This document shows positions 10,391-19,625 of a stretch of 64,000 bases of DNA, one piece after another. The notes below the pieces were generated by a model. That model saw only the letters and a list, made by a program, of their open reading frames with translations, did not search any database and was not told the DNA's origin. Within the stretch, counting starts at the first letter, position 1; every line of letters starts with the position of its first letter. Location of the stretch: assembly GCA_003259005.1 (NCBI GenBank), contig QLII01000001.1:806001-870000 (forward strand), written 5' to 3'. The DNA is from Spirosoma telluris (GTDB lineage: Bacteria > Bacteroidota > Bacteroidia > Cytophagales > Spirosomataceae). Both the position numbers and the translations under genes were made by a program.

Positions 10391-10406
10391 CTTGAATTAA
10401 TTCAAG
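10391..10406. promoter_or_regulatory. Perfect 16-bp palindrome, FNR-box-like operator candidate
   Basis: cttgaattaattcaag is a perfect palindrome. Its inner 14 bases, TTGAA-TTAA-TTCAA, have the spacing of a Crp/Fnr-type site (FNR consensus TTGAT-N4-ATCAA). It sits 57 bases before the fusion gene start and 39 after the stop of a Crp/Fnr-type regulator gene. Binding by that regulator is an inference from position. Confidence 0.5.
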
Positions 10407-10462
10407 TGCCGCTCCCACAATAGCCCATTAGTTTTGAGACATCCTTTTACTGTCTTAAAATC

Positions 10463-12606
10463 ATGGAAAAAGAATACATTGGCTATCAGCCGCAGGATTT
10501 CAAAACCGAGCATGCCCCGTATTTTAATGAAATCATTCTGCCTCTGGCATCTCACGCACAAACGGCCTTAGCCAATTCGCCTTTTCAGCCAGGGGCCTTA
10601 CCGCCATTTTCAGCTGCCAATTATCTGGAGTCAGAAGGATATACTGATCTGGAAAACGGATACACGAAGAATGCCGATGGGAGTATTCACGTTGCTGTTC
10701 AGACGTACATGCCCAATGTGACACCCAGCATGTGGGACTGGTGGTTTGGCTGGCATGGGTGCCAAAACAATCGGTATAAACTATGGCATCCTAAAGCGCA
10801 CGTGAGTGCCCACTGGGAAGATGGTCGAGACGATGTGGCCTACATTGGTCGCCATTCGATCATCAAAGAATATATTGGCGAAGAATTGCTGGAAGCCGTT
10901 ATCCAGTTTAAATCACCTACCGAATTTGGGTTTTCTCCAGAAACCATCAACAACCCCGAAAAAGCGGTTTATATCTGCGCCCGGCTTGGACATCCTACTC
11001 TACCAGTCGACTACGGCTATCTCGTACATCAGGTTCGTGCCGTAACAGGAGGTTCCGAAATGCGGTCACGATTCTGGCTCGGTGGTCAATATGTTAATGT
11101 CCGAAAAACCGGTGTGCTGGCCGAATTAGCTTCTGATTTTCTGCGGAAAGTCCGCTCGTTGCCCAAAAACTTCGGTCCCGATTTGCTGAAACATTGCTCC
11201 GAAGAGATGACCCATCTGGCGGCTTTCTTACCCGATCTCTATGCCAAATTCACGAAAAATACCGAAGGACTACAGATTGCAGGTAACATCACGAACCAGG
11301 ACGACCCCGGCTTCGATGCGTTAGTCATGGGAACTTTGTTCAATAAAATAGACCCGGCAAGCGCCCCAACATGGTCGTTGAACCCAAGAGCATTCAGGAT
11401 ATTATTGCCACCCTTACCTATGCCAGAGCTACCCGCCAAAAAATTACCGTTTGTTCGGGCGGTCATAGTTTTAGTGCCAACCACCTGCGCGACAATAGTA
11501 TGCTAATTTTGATGAAGGGATTTAACAGCTACGAAATCAACGCCGACACCCTGACGGCTAAGGCTGGACCTGGCGTGGGGGGGAGTGTGCTGATGCTCGA
11601 ATTGTATAAGCATAATTTGTTTTTTCCGGCGGGCCATTGCAAAGGCGTTTGCATTGGTGGCTACTTATTGCAGGGTGGATACGGCTGGAACGGCCGTAAG
11701 TTGGGGATTGCCTGCCAAAGCGTAATTGGGCTGGATATTATTACGGCTGATGGCGAACTCGTACATGCCAATGCCGAACAAAATTCCGATTTGTTCTGGG
11801 CGGCCCGTGGGGCAGGCCCCGGTTTCTTTGGCATTGTTATCTGCTTCCATCTTAAACTATATCCAATACCTAAATACCGCGCCATTATTGCCCATGACTT
11901 CTATATGAACCATCTGGAGGATGTATATACCTGGGCTTACGAAGTAGGGCCTGTTATTCCTAAAGCCGTCGAATTTCAGATGATTATGAGCAATAACATG
12001 CTCAATTTGCTCGGGCCCGGCATTGAAGCCATTGCCCCCATTTTTGCCGACACAAAAGATGAATATGAAGAAGCAATGGCCTTTATGAAGAACAGCCCCA
12101 TCAAGAGTAAGGCCGTCATTGCCACCCCCGCCTTCAATCCCGGTATTGACATGCTTTACAAAACAACAATGACTCATTATCCCGAAGAGCAGTATTGGGG
12201 AGTCGATAATATGTGGACACACGCCCCTCTTAACGATCTGATGCCCTTTATCAAAGAAATTGCGCGTACGCTCCCGCCTGAGCCATCGCATTTTTTGTGG
12301 CTCAACTGGCACCCTGGACACCTTTCTACCGATATGGCCTATTCTAATGAAGATAACACCTATCTGGCTTTATACTCTACCTGGAAAAACGCTGAAGATA
12401 CGCCTACCTATGGCGACTGGGCAGCCAACATGATGCGGCAAATGGCTCATTTGTCGACGGGTATTCAACTAGCCGACGAAGGGCTACACCAACGTACGGC
12501 TCCGTTTCTGTCCAACAGTCATTTGAAGAAATTACAGGAAATAAGAGCCCAGCGCGATCCGCATGGCCTGTTTTATGAGTGGCATAGCCGACCTGTCATA
12601 AAATGA
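10463..12606 (+). CDS. Fused DAPG hydrolase (PhlG)-like and FAD-binding (BBE-type) oxidase protein, one apparent frameshift
   Basis: Two domains in about 715 aa. Residues 1 to about 275 resemble 2,4-diacetylphloroglucinol hydrolase PhlG, which cleaves a carbon-carbon bond, with MWDWWFGWHG, LWHPKAH and EEMTHLAAFLPDLY. From about residue 280 a PCMH/FAD_binding_4 oxidase begins (QDDPGFDALVMG, then VEPKSIQDIIATLTYARA). It has SGGHSF and PAGHCKGVCIGGYLLQGGYG, the places where berberine-bridge-type enzymes bind FAD through a histidine and a cysteine, and ends with a BBE-like RDPHGLFYEW. One C added to CCCC at 11364-11367 joins them in frame as ...DPASAPNMVVEPKS; neither a stop nor a good start separates the domains. 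Substrate unknown; an acylated phenolic is the natural guess. Confidence 0.72.
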
Positions 12607-12664
12607 TGGATTGCTTCCCGACTTGTCAAATCGTCTTTTTTTACCCTCTAAAATTCAGTTAGCC

Positions 12665-13003
12665 ATGAAACAAAAGCTGTTTATTCTCGGCCTATTGCTT
12701 AGCCTTACCCAGCATTTATTTGCCCAAAAACCAACCGATAATTTCGCTGGTAGTTATAAAACCGACGACGATGGGGCTCTTATTGTTATCAGTAAAACCA
12801 GTAATGGGTTTTTGGGTATTGATCCGGCCAAACGGGTAGTTCTAAAAGACATAAAGTTTGTCGATGGTCAATGGAAAGGGCTTGTTTATAACCCTAAAAA
12901 AGATCTTACTGCCGAATGCGAATTATATCTTGTTGGGAACAAACTGAAAATAGTGGCCCACAAGGGTATTCTGACAAAAACCGTTTATTGGGAGAAGCTT
13001 TGA
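12665..13003 (+). CDS. Small exported protein, DUF2147-like
   Basis: 112 aa with a signal peptide (MKQKLFILGLLLSLTQHLFAQ) cleaved after the alanine-glutamine, then a compact beta-rich domain: FAGSYKTDDDGALIVISKT, GLVYNPKKDLTAECELYL and the end KTVYWEKL. The pattern of a decorated GLVYNP-like segment and terminal YWxKL matches DUF2147 proteins, whose function is not known. The ATG at 12665 is chosen because it gives a clean signal peptide. It follows the fusion gene by 58 bases and ends before a strong two-way terminator. Confidence 0.65.
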   Translation: MKQKLFILGLLLSLTQHLFAQKPTDNFAGSYKTDDDGALIVISKTSNGFLGIDPAKRVVLKDIKFVDGQWKGLVYNPKKDLTAECELYLVGNKLKIVAHKGILTKTVYWEKL

Positions 13004-13040
13004 GCAGGGTATAAACGCCAGTACCGGTATAGGATCAAGG

Positions 13041-13120
13041 TCACAAAAAAGTAGAGGGGAAAAAGCCGTACCATAGGTTGAACCCGTAGCACGACTTTTT
13101 TCCCCTCTACTTTTTTGTGA
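13041..13120. terminator. Bidirectional terminator with perfect 20-bp arms
   Basis: tcacaaaaaagtagagggga (13041-13060) is exactly complementary to 13101-13120, and the inner bases aaaagccgt/acgactttt extend the stem with one or two mismatches. Each strand sees a T-run at the end of the stem. It lies between the convergent genes ending at 13003 and 13136. Confidence 0.85.
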
Positions 13121-13135
13121 AATCCTGTATTCAGA

Positions 13136-13897
13136 TTACAAACGACGAATGTACTCGTTTGCGGAAATTTTCTCGATTAGCACTTCGGCTAAGCTTTGCG
13201 CTTGTTCTTTCTTCGTTTCAGCTTTGCCTTTTGTTTCAACCGTCACATTAATAATGTGATTATTAAAAAGAACGTGCATCATGCCGGTGTTTGCATCCCA
13301 AACTGCTTTATCGCCTACGTTTGGAACGGCTTCATATTTGCCTGTACTAACAGCGGGTTCTGTAAGGTGAGGAGTTGCTGCTGTTATACCACCATGCTTT
13401 GGCTGGTTATCATCGGTTGTGTGATGTTCAGTAGCTTCGCCATCGCTAACAATGGCTTCAGGGCTGGTTCCTTCCGAGCTATTCACCGTTTCTGACGCGG
13501 GAGATTCAACGACCGGAGCAGCCATCGCTGGCTTTTTCTGGAACATCTTATCGAAGGTGTATTCAGCCTGATACACAGAGGCATAAGGCTTCGATCCACC
13601 AAAAGAAATGAGAACTTTATTGCCTGCCCATTCAAACTCGCAGCCATTATGCTCATGGGCTTCTTCTAATTCTGTTTTTTCGTCTAGATTAAATGTACTG
13701 CGGACATACTCTTCGCCCAGAATGTTGCAGGGTTCATCGTAGTTGAAATCGACGGAGAGTGCATTGACGCCTGCCGGTCTTTTGGCGTAAACAGGGCTGG
13801 CATCCATTTGGCTAGCTGGGTCGGCAGTGTCAGAACCGGGATTACTGCAGGCTAAACAAAGTACGGGAAAGGCCAGTAGTAGCGATTTGATTTTCAT
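13136..13897 (-). CDS. Hypothetical lipoprotein
   Basis: 253 aa. A lipoprotein signal is clear: MKIKSLLLAFPVLCLACSNPG with a cysteine after LCLA. The middle contains a conserved-looking block (NALSVDFNYDEPCNILGEEY, then HEHNGCEFEWAGNKVLISFG), a linker rich in Pro, Ser, Thr and acidic residues, and a C-terminal block VGDKAVWDANTGMMHVLFNN with a lysine/glutamate-rich helix. The two halves look like a small beta domain with a pair of cysteines, but I do not recognise the family. Likely anchored in a cell-envelope membrane. Confidence 0.7.
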   Translation of the reverse strand: MKIKSLLLAFPVLCLACSNPGSDTADPASQMDASPVYAKRPAGVNALSVDFNYDEPCNILGEEYVRSTFNLDEKTELEEAHEHNGCEFEWAGNKVLISFGGSKPYASVYQAEYTFDKMFQKKPAMAAPVVESPASETVNSSEGTSPEAIVSDGEATEHHTTDDNQPKHGGITAATPHLTEPAVSTGKYEAVPNVGDKAVWDANTGMMHVLFNNHIINVTVETKGKAETKKEQAQSLAEVLIEKISANEYIRRL

Positions 13898-14138
13898 GGT
13901 TTATTTGGAGAAAAGCCAAAATTAGCGTTTTCTTAAATACCATTTTAGTCCTATGGATGTTTTTAACCTGACAAATTAGGCGACTCCGAATGCCTGACGC
14001 GATATTCCCTGCGAAATTGTTTCTGATTCAGGGAGCTAAAAATCATCCCTGCTGTTTTTATAAGGACTATTTTATAACAACTAACGAAGTTAAAGCCGTA
14101 GAAGGAATCGAATGTGTGAGTGATCGGGTTTCGTTATG

Positions 14139-14146
14139 TAGTTTTG
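14139..14146 (+). promoter_or_regulatory. Bacteroidota -7 promoter element before lpxH
   Basis: TAGTTTTG matches TAnnTTTG and lies 14 bases before the lpxH start codon. A clear -33 TTTG is not visible at 19-21 bases upstream, so the call rests on one box. The rest of 13898-14160 shows no gene. Confidence 0.4.
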
Positions 14147-14160
14147 TAGTTGAATAACTC

Positions 14161-14943
14161 ATGTTCATGTCCGAGATCGAAACCATTCCATTGGCTACTG
14201 GTCAAAAAGCTTATTTCGCTTCTGATTTTCATTTAGGGACTCCCTCACACCAGCAAAGCCGAGAACGTGAGCGCGTTATTGTCGATTGGCTTGATACAAT
14301 TAGTGCTGATGCGGCTGTGATTTTCCTGGTGGGCGACGTGTTCGATTTTTGGTTCGAATACAAACGTAGCATCCCCAAAGGCTTCATTCGGTTGCAGGGT
14401 AAGCTTGCTGAACTTACCGATGCAGGCACCCGTATCGTCCTCTTCACGGGTAACCACGATATGTGGATGAATGATTATTTCACGCAGGAAATGGGAATTC
14501 CAGTCTACCGGCAACCTCGTCGCTATATCATCGGCGAAAAACGATTCTTCATCGGCCACGGCGACGGTTTGGGCCCTGGTGATTATGTTTATAAGCGTCT
14601 GAAAACAGTTTTTGAAAGCGGACTTGCCCGTCGGCTCTTTCGTTGGTTACACCCCGACCTGGGCATTGGAATGGCTCATGCCTGGTCGCGCCGGAGCCGG
14701 GTTAGTAATCAGAAAAAAGGAGAGGAGCACTTCCTGGGTGAGGAGCGGGAATGGCTTTGGCAATACGCGCGGGAGGTAGAAGCTAAGGCACACCACGATT
14801 ATTATATTTTTGGTCATCGTCATCTACCACTCGATCTGGCCGTAACGACTAACAGCCGGTACATTAATCTCGGCGAATGGGTATTTGCCAAAACCTACGG
14901 CGTGTTTGATGGAAAGACAATGAGTCTTCTGGAGTGGAAATGA
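14161..14943 (+). CDS. lpxH: UDP-2,3-diacylglucosamine pyrophosphatase (LpxH-type)
   Basis: Calcineurin-like metallophosphoesterase that releases lipid X from UDP-2,3-diacylglucosamine in lipid A synthesis, acting at the inner face of the membrane. The metal-binding set is complete: SDFHLG, VGDVFDFW, FTGNHDMW, FIGHGDGLGPGD and IFGHRHLP. The HGD-L-GPGDY block and the long helical insert (RRLFRWLHPDLG) are characteristic of the Bacteroidota LpxH group. 260 aa, as expected. A second ATG two codons in (14167) could be the start. Its stop is one base away from the end of the convergent gene. Confidence 0.9.
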   Translation: MFMSEIETIPLATGQKAYFASDFHLGTPSHQQSRERERVIVDWLDTISADAAVIFLVGDVFDFWFEYKRSIPKGFIRLQGKLAELTDAGTRIVLFTGNHDMWMNDYFTQEMGIPVYRQPRRYIIGEKRFFIGHGDGLGPGDYVYKRLKTVFESGLARRLFRWLHPDLGIGMAHAWSRRSRVSNQKKGEEHFLGEEREWLWQYAREVEAKAHHDYYIFGHRHLPLDLAVTTNSRYINLGEWVFAKTYGVFDGKTMSLLEWK

Positions 14944-14944
14944 G

Positions 14945-15671
14945 TTAATTTCCGTCCTGTAAGATGTCTTTTCGGGATACGTTTTCGCGGGGGCTTTGTT
15001 GATTTCACTTCGCCACTCTTTATTTTTCAAGTCTCCCCGCTTAACGGAGCGAATAAAGTTAGCCCAGGCAAAGGGGTTCGTAAAGGCGAACGTAGGCGTT
15101 GCGCTACGACCAATGAGGGACTCCCGACCGAAAAACTGCTGGTTGACGAAATTTTGGTGGTTAGCCAGGGCACCCATCGGCATGGTGGCTGCCTGACGCA
15201 TAATCGCCACGGGGTCCATATTTTTGGCTAAATTTTCCCGTTCTTTTTCGTCTGGGAGTTTCAAATTGACGAAGGCTTCTTTAAACAACTCCTCTGTTGC
15301 ATAAGGATAAACCTTTACTTCGGCCAGCGTTTTTACATCTTCCTGCAACGCAACTACCGCCGAATACGTAAGGTCTGTTATCCGCGGGGAATAATATGGT
15401 ACTGTGTTCGGAAGCCAACATAACTAAAAATTACGCTATCTCCAGGAAACACAGGTAAGGCAAAATAGCCATTGGGAGCGGCTAAAACACCTTTTCCCGC
15501 TTTAGGAATATAAATGTAGGCGCCTGGCAACGCATCGTTCGTTTTACCACCTGTGATAAAACCAGTAAACGTTATCTGTCGGTCCTGCCCCTGCGCCCGT
15601 GCGGTCGTGAAGAGTCCCGCCAAGGCAGACAACACCAGAATAGATACCAATAACGTCAACGACTTCTTCAT
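14945..15671 (-). CDS. Exported protein with carboxypeptidase-like regulatory domain, two apparent frameshifts
   Basis: Signal peptide MKKSLTLLVSILVLSALAGL... cleaved after ARAQG, then a CarboxypepD_reg-type beta sandwich (FTGFITGGKTNDALPGAYIY, GVLAAPNGYFALPV, DSVIFSYVGFRTQYHII), and a helical C-terminal part (LAEVKVYPYATEELFKEAF, QQFFGRESLIG). One C added to the CCCC complement near 15385 joins the N-terminal part to the rest. A second one-base addition in the A-run near 14960 would end the protein as PEKDILQDGN at 14945, just clear of lpxH; without it the frame would run backward through lpxH. The domain is common on envelope proteins of this phylum; no exact role. Confidence 0.68.
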
Positions 15672-15935
15672 AGACCTACTATCTAAACTACAAAGTAAAC
15701 GAGTAAAAGGCAGTATATGGTTTCGACTACCCGGATTTTAAGAAAGAATAGTGCCGATGCCCTGTCAAATTTACGCATTTTGACCGGAAGTAACCCTTCT
15801 GAAAGCCTATTTAAGGTAATTTAAGACAGCACATTCCAACTCTTGATAATCAACGTATAGAGGACTACGAACTGAAATCGGCAGCCAGAAAGCCTTGAAG
15901 AGTATGACTTAGCTACATTGTGAATACGTATGGAA

Positions 15936-16769
15936 TCACGCAAATAGCTTTAAAAAAGTAATAATAAATGGCGCTGCCAGCAACAGCCCATCAAAGCGAT
16001 CCAGAAAGCCCCCATGGCCAGGAATACTGGTTCCCGAGTCTTTAATGGCAATACTCCGTTTAAATAAGGATTCAACCAGATCGCCATAGGTTCCCGTCAC
16101 TACAATAATTCCGCCTACGCAATACCATTGCCAGGGTTGTAATTCTGGTGCAAAAAAAGTTAGTCCCAGGGCTACAAGGCCAGCCGCTGCTGCACCGCCA
16201 ACACTGCCTTCCCAGGATTTCTTGGGCGATACGCGTTCGAATAATTTGCGTCTGCCGAATTTGGTACCCGCAAAGTAAGCCCCTATATCACTGGCCCAAA
16301 GCAGCAGTAGACAACCAGTAATAATGGCTGGATGATAGGTGCCGCCCTGTAAAGCCAGAATGATCAATAGGGCGAATGGCATGGCTACATAGATTATACC
16401 CAGAAACGTAAAGCCGATGTTCGTAAATGGCTTCATGTCCCGCTTTTTGTAGAGCTTGATCAGAAAAATCATCGAAGAGGCCGGGCAAATCAGAAAATAG
16501 CTGCCTGTACTGAGTTGATCGGTTTCGACAAAATAGGCCAGTACGCAAATCAGGACGCCAACCAGAGTACCATAGGCTGTCAGGGGTTCAAAACCATCGA
16601 GGCCAAGCAATCGGTAAAATTCACGTTGGGTAAGGGCACTGACTACGCAAAAAAGGAGCGCAAACGTCCAGGCATCGTACCAGATCATGAACAGAATAAA
16701 GGGAACCCCCGCCACAGCCGCAATAACCCGCTGTTGGAGGTTCGATAAGTTAGCTAAACGTTGCTTCAT
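15936..16769 (-). CDS. cdsA: Phosphatidate cytidylyltransferase
   Basis: Makes CDP-diacylglycerol from phosphatidate and CTP, the branch point to all membrane phospholipids. An integral membrane protein of 277 aa with about seven or eight hydrophobic segments. The family signature is present near the C-terminus: KDSGTSIPGHGGFLDRFDGL, with the preceding SPKKSWEGSVGG. The start overlaps the DUF2007 gene by about 20 bases on the same strand, so the two are translated together. The 264 bases downstream (15672-15935) show no gene. Confidence 0.92.
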   Translation of the reverse strand: MKQRLANLSNLQQRVIAAVAGVPFILFMIWYDAWTFALLFCVVSALTQREFYRLLGLDGFEPLTAYGTLVGVLICVLAYFVETDQLSTGSYFLICPASSMIFLIKLYKKRDMKPFTNIGFTFLGIIYVAMPFALLIILALQGGTYHPAIITGCLLLLWASDIGAYFAGTKFGRRKLFERVSPKKSWEGSVGGAAAAGLVALGLTFFAPELQPWQWYCVGGIIVVTGTYGDLVESLFKRSIAIKDSGTSIPGHGGFLDRFDGLLLAAPFIITFLKLFA

Positions 16770-16968
16770 TTTCCAGAATTACTTTGGCCAGAACTGCGTC
16801 TTTAGCCAACACATGAACCTCTACTTTTCCCCAGCCAATGTCGGGATAACTACTGCTTTGTTTATTGACAACTACAGCCAGGATATCATGTTCCTGTAAA
16901 AGGGCTTTTGCCAGCTCAGCCCGGTAGGGCAGGGGCGTCGTGTAAATGGATTCCCAGTTTTCTGTCAT
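16750..16968 (-). CDS. DUF2007 family small protein
   Basis: About 72 aa starting MTENWESIYTTPLPYRAELA, with the core LLQEHDILAVVVNKQSS and VEVHVLAKDAVLAKVILEN. This is the ferredoxin-like fold of DUF2007 (sometimes labelled putative signal transducing protein); the residues correspond to one alpha-beta unit with a conserved Y/A-ELAK-LL helix. An upstream in-frame ATG at 16989 would add seven residues. It overlaps cdsA and lies 34 bases downstream of the CPBP protease gene, so the three probably form one transcript. No function is established for the family. Confidence 0.75.
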   Translation of the reverse strand: MTENWESIYTTPLPYRAELAKALLQEHDILAVVVNKQSSSYPDIGWGKVEVHVLAKDAVLAKVILENEATFS

Positions 16969-17001
16969 TATGGTTTCGTGTAAAGACAAGCGGACGGGTC
17001 T

Positions 17002-17967
17002 CTACGTTTGCTCCGAATTAATCTGCTTAAAATAATATAACAGCCCCGCCGTAACTCCCAAAGCGACGATTGACCCTAAAATTGGAACTGACTCTGTACT
17101 TTCGATATCTACAGAAGTCATTTCTTTCTGATGTAAATAAACCATCAGTACAGTAAATCCATTATTTACGAAATGGGCTAAAATTGATACCCAAAGGTTG
17201 CCTGACCACAAATAAAGGTAGCCAAATAAGGCACCAAGTAGCATTCGCGGAAAAAAGCCAAGAAACTGTACGTGGATGGCACTAAACAGCGCAGCTGCCA
17301 ACCAGATGCCCACATGTGCATTTCCAGTCCAATAGCTAAAATTGCGTTGGAGAATCCCGCGAAATAACGTTTCTTCGCCAATAGCCGGGATAACCGCAAT
17401 AACCAAAACCGCAACTAGTAACTGACTGGTTGTGTTAAAGGTTGTCAGGTACTTGGTGAGACCCGCTAGTTTTAGTTCCTGATCGCGCATCCATTGTTCG
17501 ATAGGCCTCAGAGTTTCGGGGAGGTGCAGATTCTGGTTCCATTCGATAATCAGACCATCGAAGGGCATGAACGCAATGACAATAAGCGCTACCAGGCTAA
17601 AACCAGCTACTGCCGAAGTAGGCCGGGGATTGAATTGGCCCCAGTTGCGATGTTCAATGAAATACCAATAAACCATAGATGGTAAGAAAAACGTGCCCAG
17701 GTGGTTAACTGCCTGAAGCAGCATAAGTTCATACCAGTTAGCCGACGCGCTAGTTGGGTTAATGGCCAGCTCTTTCAGGTATGCCTGGGTTTCGGCAAAG
17801 TCCATTCCTTTGCTTAATCCCAGAATGCCGAGTAAAAGATAGGTACTGACCACACCTCCGATCAGTATAAAACCGACAAGCATAGTGAGCCCGCCGATAG
17901 TGGGTGGCCGTGAGGTAGACGCTTCTGGGAAGTGGACTGGCTGCATATTTTCGGTAAATATACGCAA
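17002..17967 (-). CDS. CPBP-family intramembrane metalloprotease (CAAX/Abi type)
   Basis: 321 aa, eight or so membrane segments. The family motifs are visible: EETLFRGILQR (glutamate pair and arginine), the later HVQFLGFFPRMLLG with its histidine, and ILAHFVNNG with the histidine-asparagine pair. Relatives cleave near the C-terminus of prenylated or membrane proteins, and in bacteria many have unknown substrates or take part in bacteriocin immunity. It is the first gene of a probable three-gene unit with the DUF2007 gene and cdsA. Confidence 0.85.
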   Translation of the reverse strand: MRIFTENMQPVHFPEASTSRPPTIGGLTMLVGFILIGGVVSTYLLLGILGLSKGMDFAETQAYLKELAINPTSASANWYELMLLQAVNHLGTFFLPSMVYWYFIEHRNWGQFNPRPTSAVAGFSLVALIVIAFMPFDGLIIEWNQNLHLPETLRPIEQWMRDQELKLAGLTKYLTTFNTTSQLLVAVLVIAVIPAIGEETLFRGILQRNFSYWTGNAHVGIWLAAALFSAIHVQFLGFFPRMLLGALFGYLYLWSGNLWVSILAHFVNNGFTVLMVYLHQKEMTSVDIESTESVPILGSIVALGVTAGLLYYFKQINSEQT

Positions 17968-17990
17968 TCGGAGTTACGAAGAACGATTTT

Positions 17991-18061
17991 CGCTCGGGTT
18001 CGCTCATTGGGCAACGGAACCAAACGGGCTGTTTAATCGTAATTTGAACATCCTTTCTGAC
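17991..18061. repeat. Left copy of a 72-bp direct repeat (remnant of an XRE gene 3' end)
   Basis: cgctcgggttcgctcattgg and the 50 bases after it match 22904-22975 with about six mismatches and one G indel. In the right copy the stretch encodes the last residues (FRSGSLIGQREPN) of a degraded HTH regulator; here the same peptide FRSGSLIGQRN can be read with nothing of the gene upstream. The two copies enclose the accessory island 18.1-22.9 kb. Confidence 0.8.
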
Positions 18062-18239
18062 TGATAAGACGAAGATTATATTGTTTTCTTACAATAAGCA
18101 TTATGGTGATTGGTCAGTTGACCGGGTAGAAATTCTCAACCTGTTTTTGGTGAAGGGCTATGAGAATCTGAATGCCATTTAACTTATGGTATGCATTTTT
18201 GCGTAATACCAGTATAAACACACCTAAACCTCCCTTAAT

Positions 18240-18815
18240 ATGAATGACGATCTACTAAGTAAGCTAGAACGCTTGGCTAAACTGAAAGAGCAAGGCGTGC
18301 TAACAGATGCTGAATTTGAAGTTCAAAAAGCAGCATTATTGCAGGATCAGAAAAATGGTGTTTATACACCGACTAGTCCCGTTGTTCCAGTAAAAAGATC
18401 CTTGTTACAATCACCTTCCTTTCCAGAAGCCCCTGTCTACGATGTTGTTGCGAATCCTAAAGGGGCAAACGCATTTGGAATTGCTGGAATTGTCGTTGGA
18501 GCTTTTGTAATTCTAGTCCTGGTGCTGACAAATCCAAGCCTTGAAGATCATCAAGCAAAGGTCAAAGCTTTATTTATGGAAAAGGCTACTAGTGAACTCG
18601 TTAAAGAATCTGACAAGGAAAATGGTTTAGCAGCTCTTGGTGCCATGTTAGGAGCTACGTTTGCTGAAAGCCTCATTAACAATATGGTTTCCAGAGATAA
18701 CTATCTACTTTTTTCTATTACGAAAGTCAGTTTTGATAACGAAAGTAAAGTGATTGGCTTTGGTATTTTGGGAAATGTCTTTATCATGAAAAAGGTGGAA
18801 GATTTAAAGAAGTAG
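18240..18815 (+). CDS. SHOCT plus DUF4359-like membrane protein
   Basis: 191 aa. The first 37 residues form a SHOCT-type helix pair (LLSKLERLAKLKEQGVLTDA, EFEVQKAALL), then a linker, one membrane helix (GIAGIVVGAFVILVLVLT) and a DUF4359-like domain starting NPSLEDHQAKVKALFMEKA and ending SKVIGFGILGNVFIM. The domain has no known activity. The same domain without SHOCT recurs at 19626-19969, with NPGIEDHRGKVKAFYLEKA, so the two are paralogues flanking the SH3 gene. Base composition here is visibly more AT-rich than in flanking housekeeping genes. Confidence 0.68.
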   Translation: MNDDLLSKLERLAKLKEQGVLTDAEFEVQKAALLQDQKNGVYTPTSPVVPVKRSLLQSPSFPEAPVYDVVANPKGANAFGIAGIVVGAFVILVLVLTNPSLEDHQAKVKALFMEKATSELVKESDKENGLAALGAMLGATFAESLINNMVSRDNYLLFSITKVSFDNESKVIGFGILGNVFIMKKVEDLKK

Positions 18816-18829
18816 TCAGTTATCGTAAT

Positions 18830-19591
18830 ATGAAACTATTTTTAATCTGCCTCTTTTGGTTGCCATTCTTTGCTTCAGCTCAAGATGATGCATTAAGTCA
18901 TAAATATGCATTTGAAACCCCTGTTGAAAAGATTACCCTTGGCGAAGCCCCACTAAGAGAAACACCCTATCCAAGCAGGAGCCTTTTATTGACAATCCCA
19001 AAAGGAAAGACAGTAAAGTTAACTGGTCTCTATGAAGGCTACTATAGGGCATTATATGGCAATGAGGTCGGATTTCTTCACTATATCTATATTGATGGTG
19101 ATCTTAAGGCTTTTTCTGCTATTAACTATCTCCCAAAGGGGGGAATAAAGGGGACTTACGATTTTGAAAATGAGCCTAATGAAGCAATTAGATTCGGAAA
19201 GGTAAATTTTTCTTCTCCTTTAAAAAGAGCCCCATCTAGTTATTCAGATACCTTATATAATATCCCCGTAGGTATTGTTTTTAAAGTAACTCATTACAAT
19301 GAAAATTATTGGAGGGCAGATGTAAATGGCAAGGTTGGCTACTTAGGTAAAGCCTATTTAGTACACGCTAGTAAAACCTACAAAGAAGCCAGAGAATATT
19401 TAGGAATGAATTATGCTGGTGAAAGGTCTACTAAGCAAATTATGGCCGAAGTAGATGAAGTGCTTAAAGAATCAAACAAAGTACTAAAATGGTCCAACAA
19501 TGTTAAGTTGTATCGCGGCCCTCGTGGCGGATGCTATTATATAACAGGTAGTGGCCGGAAGCAGTACGTGGACAGGAGTCTTTGTAATTAA
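18830..19591 (+). CDS. Exported protein with two SH3-like domains and a PBCV-type basic C-terminal motif
   Basis: 253 aa. Signal peptide MKLFLICLFWLPFFASAQ, then two bacterial SH3-like units: LGEAPLRETPYPSRSLLLTI to GNEVGFLHYIYI (about 35-85), and SPLKRAPSSYSDTLYNIPVG to GKVGYLGKAYLV (about 125-180). After a helical linker the tail reads LYRGPRGGCYYITGSGRKQY followed by VDRSLCN; this matches the short GPRGG-YYI-SG-K-YV motif known as the PBCV-specific basic adaptor. Only 14 bases from the gene before. SH3-like domains of this kind usually bind peptidoglycan or peptide; the role here is not known. Confidence 0.7.
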   Translation: MKLFLICLFWLPFFASAQDDALSHKYAFETPVEKITLGEAPLRETPYPSRSLLLTIPKGKTVKLTGLYEGYYRALYGNEVGFLHYIYIDGDLKAFSAINYLPKGGIKGTYDFENEPNEAIRFGKVNFSSPLKRAPSSYSDTLYNIPVGIVFKVTHYNENYWRADVNGKVGYLGKAYLVHASKTYKEAREYLGMNYAGERSTKQIMAEVDEVLKESNKVLKWSNNVKLYRGPRGGCYYITGSGRKQYVDRSLCN

Positions 19592-19625
19592 CTAAACTTT
19601 AGTTAAACCTCACACCACCCACAAA

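Noticed and set aside
11857..12321. 154-residue open frame on the minus strand
   Set aside because: It is antisense to the FAD oxidase part of the fusion gene and has no recognisable domain.
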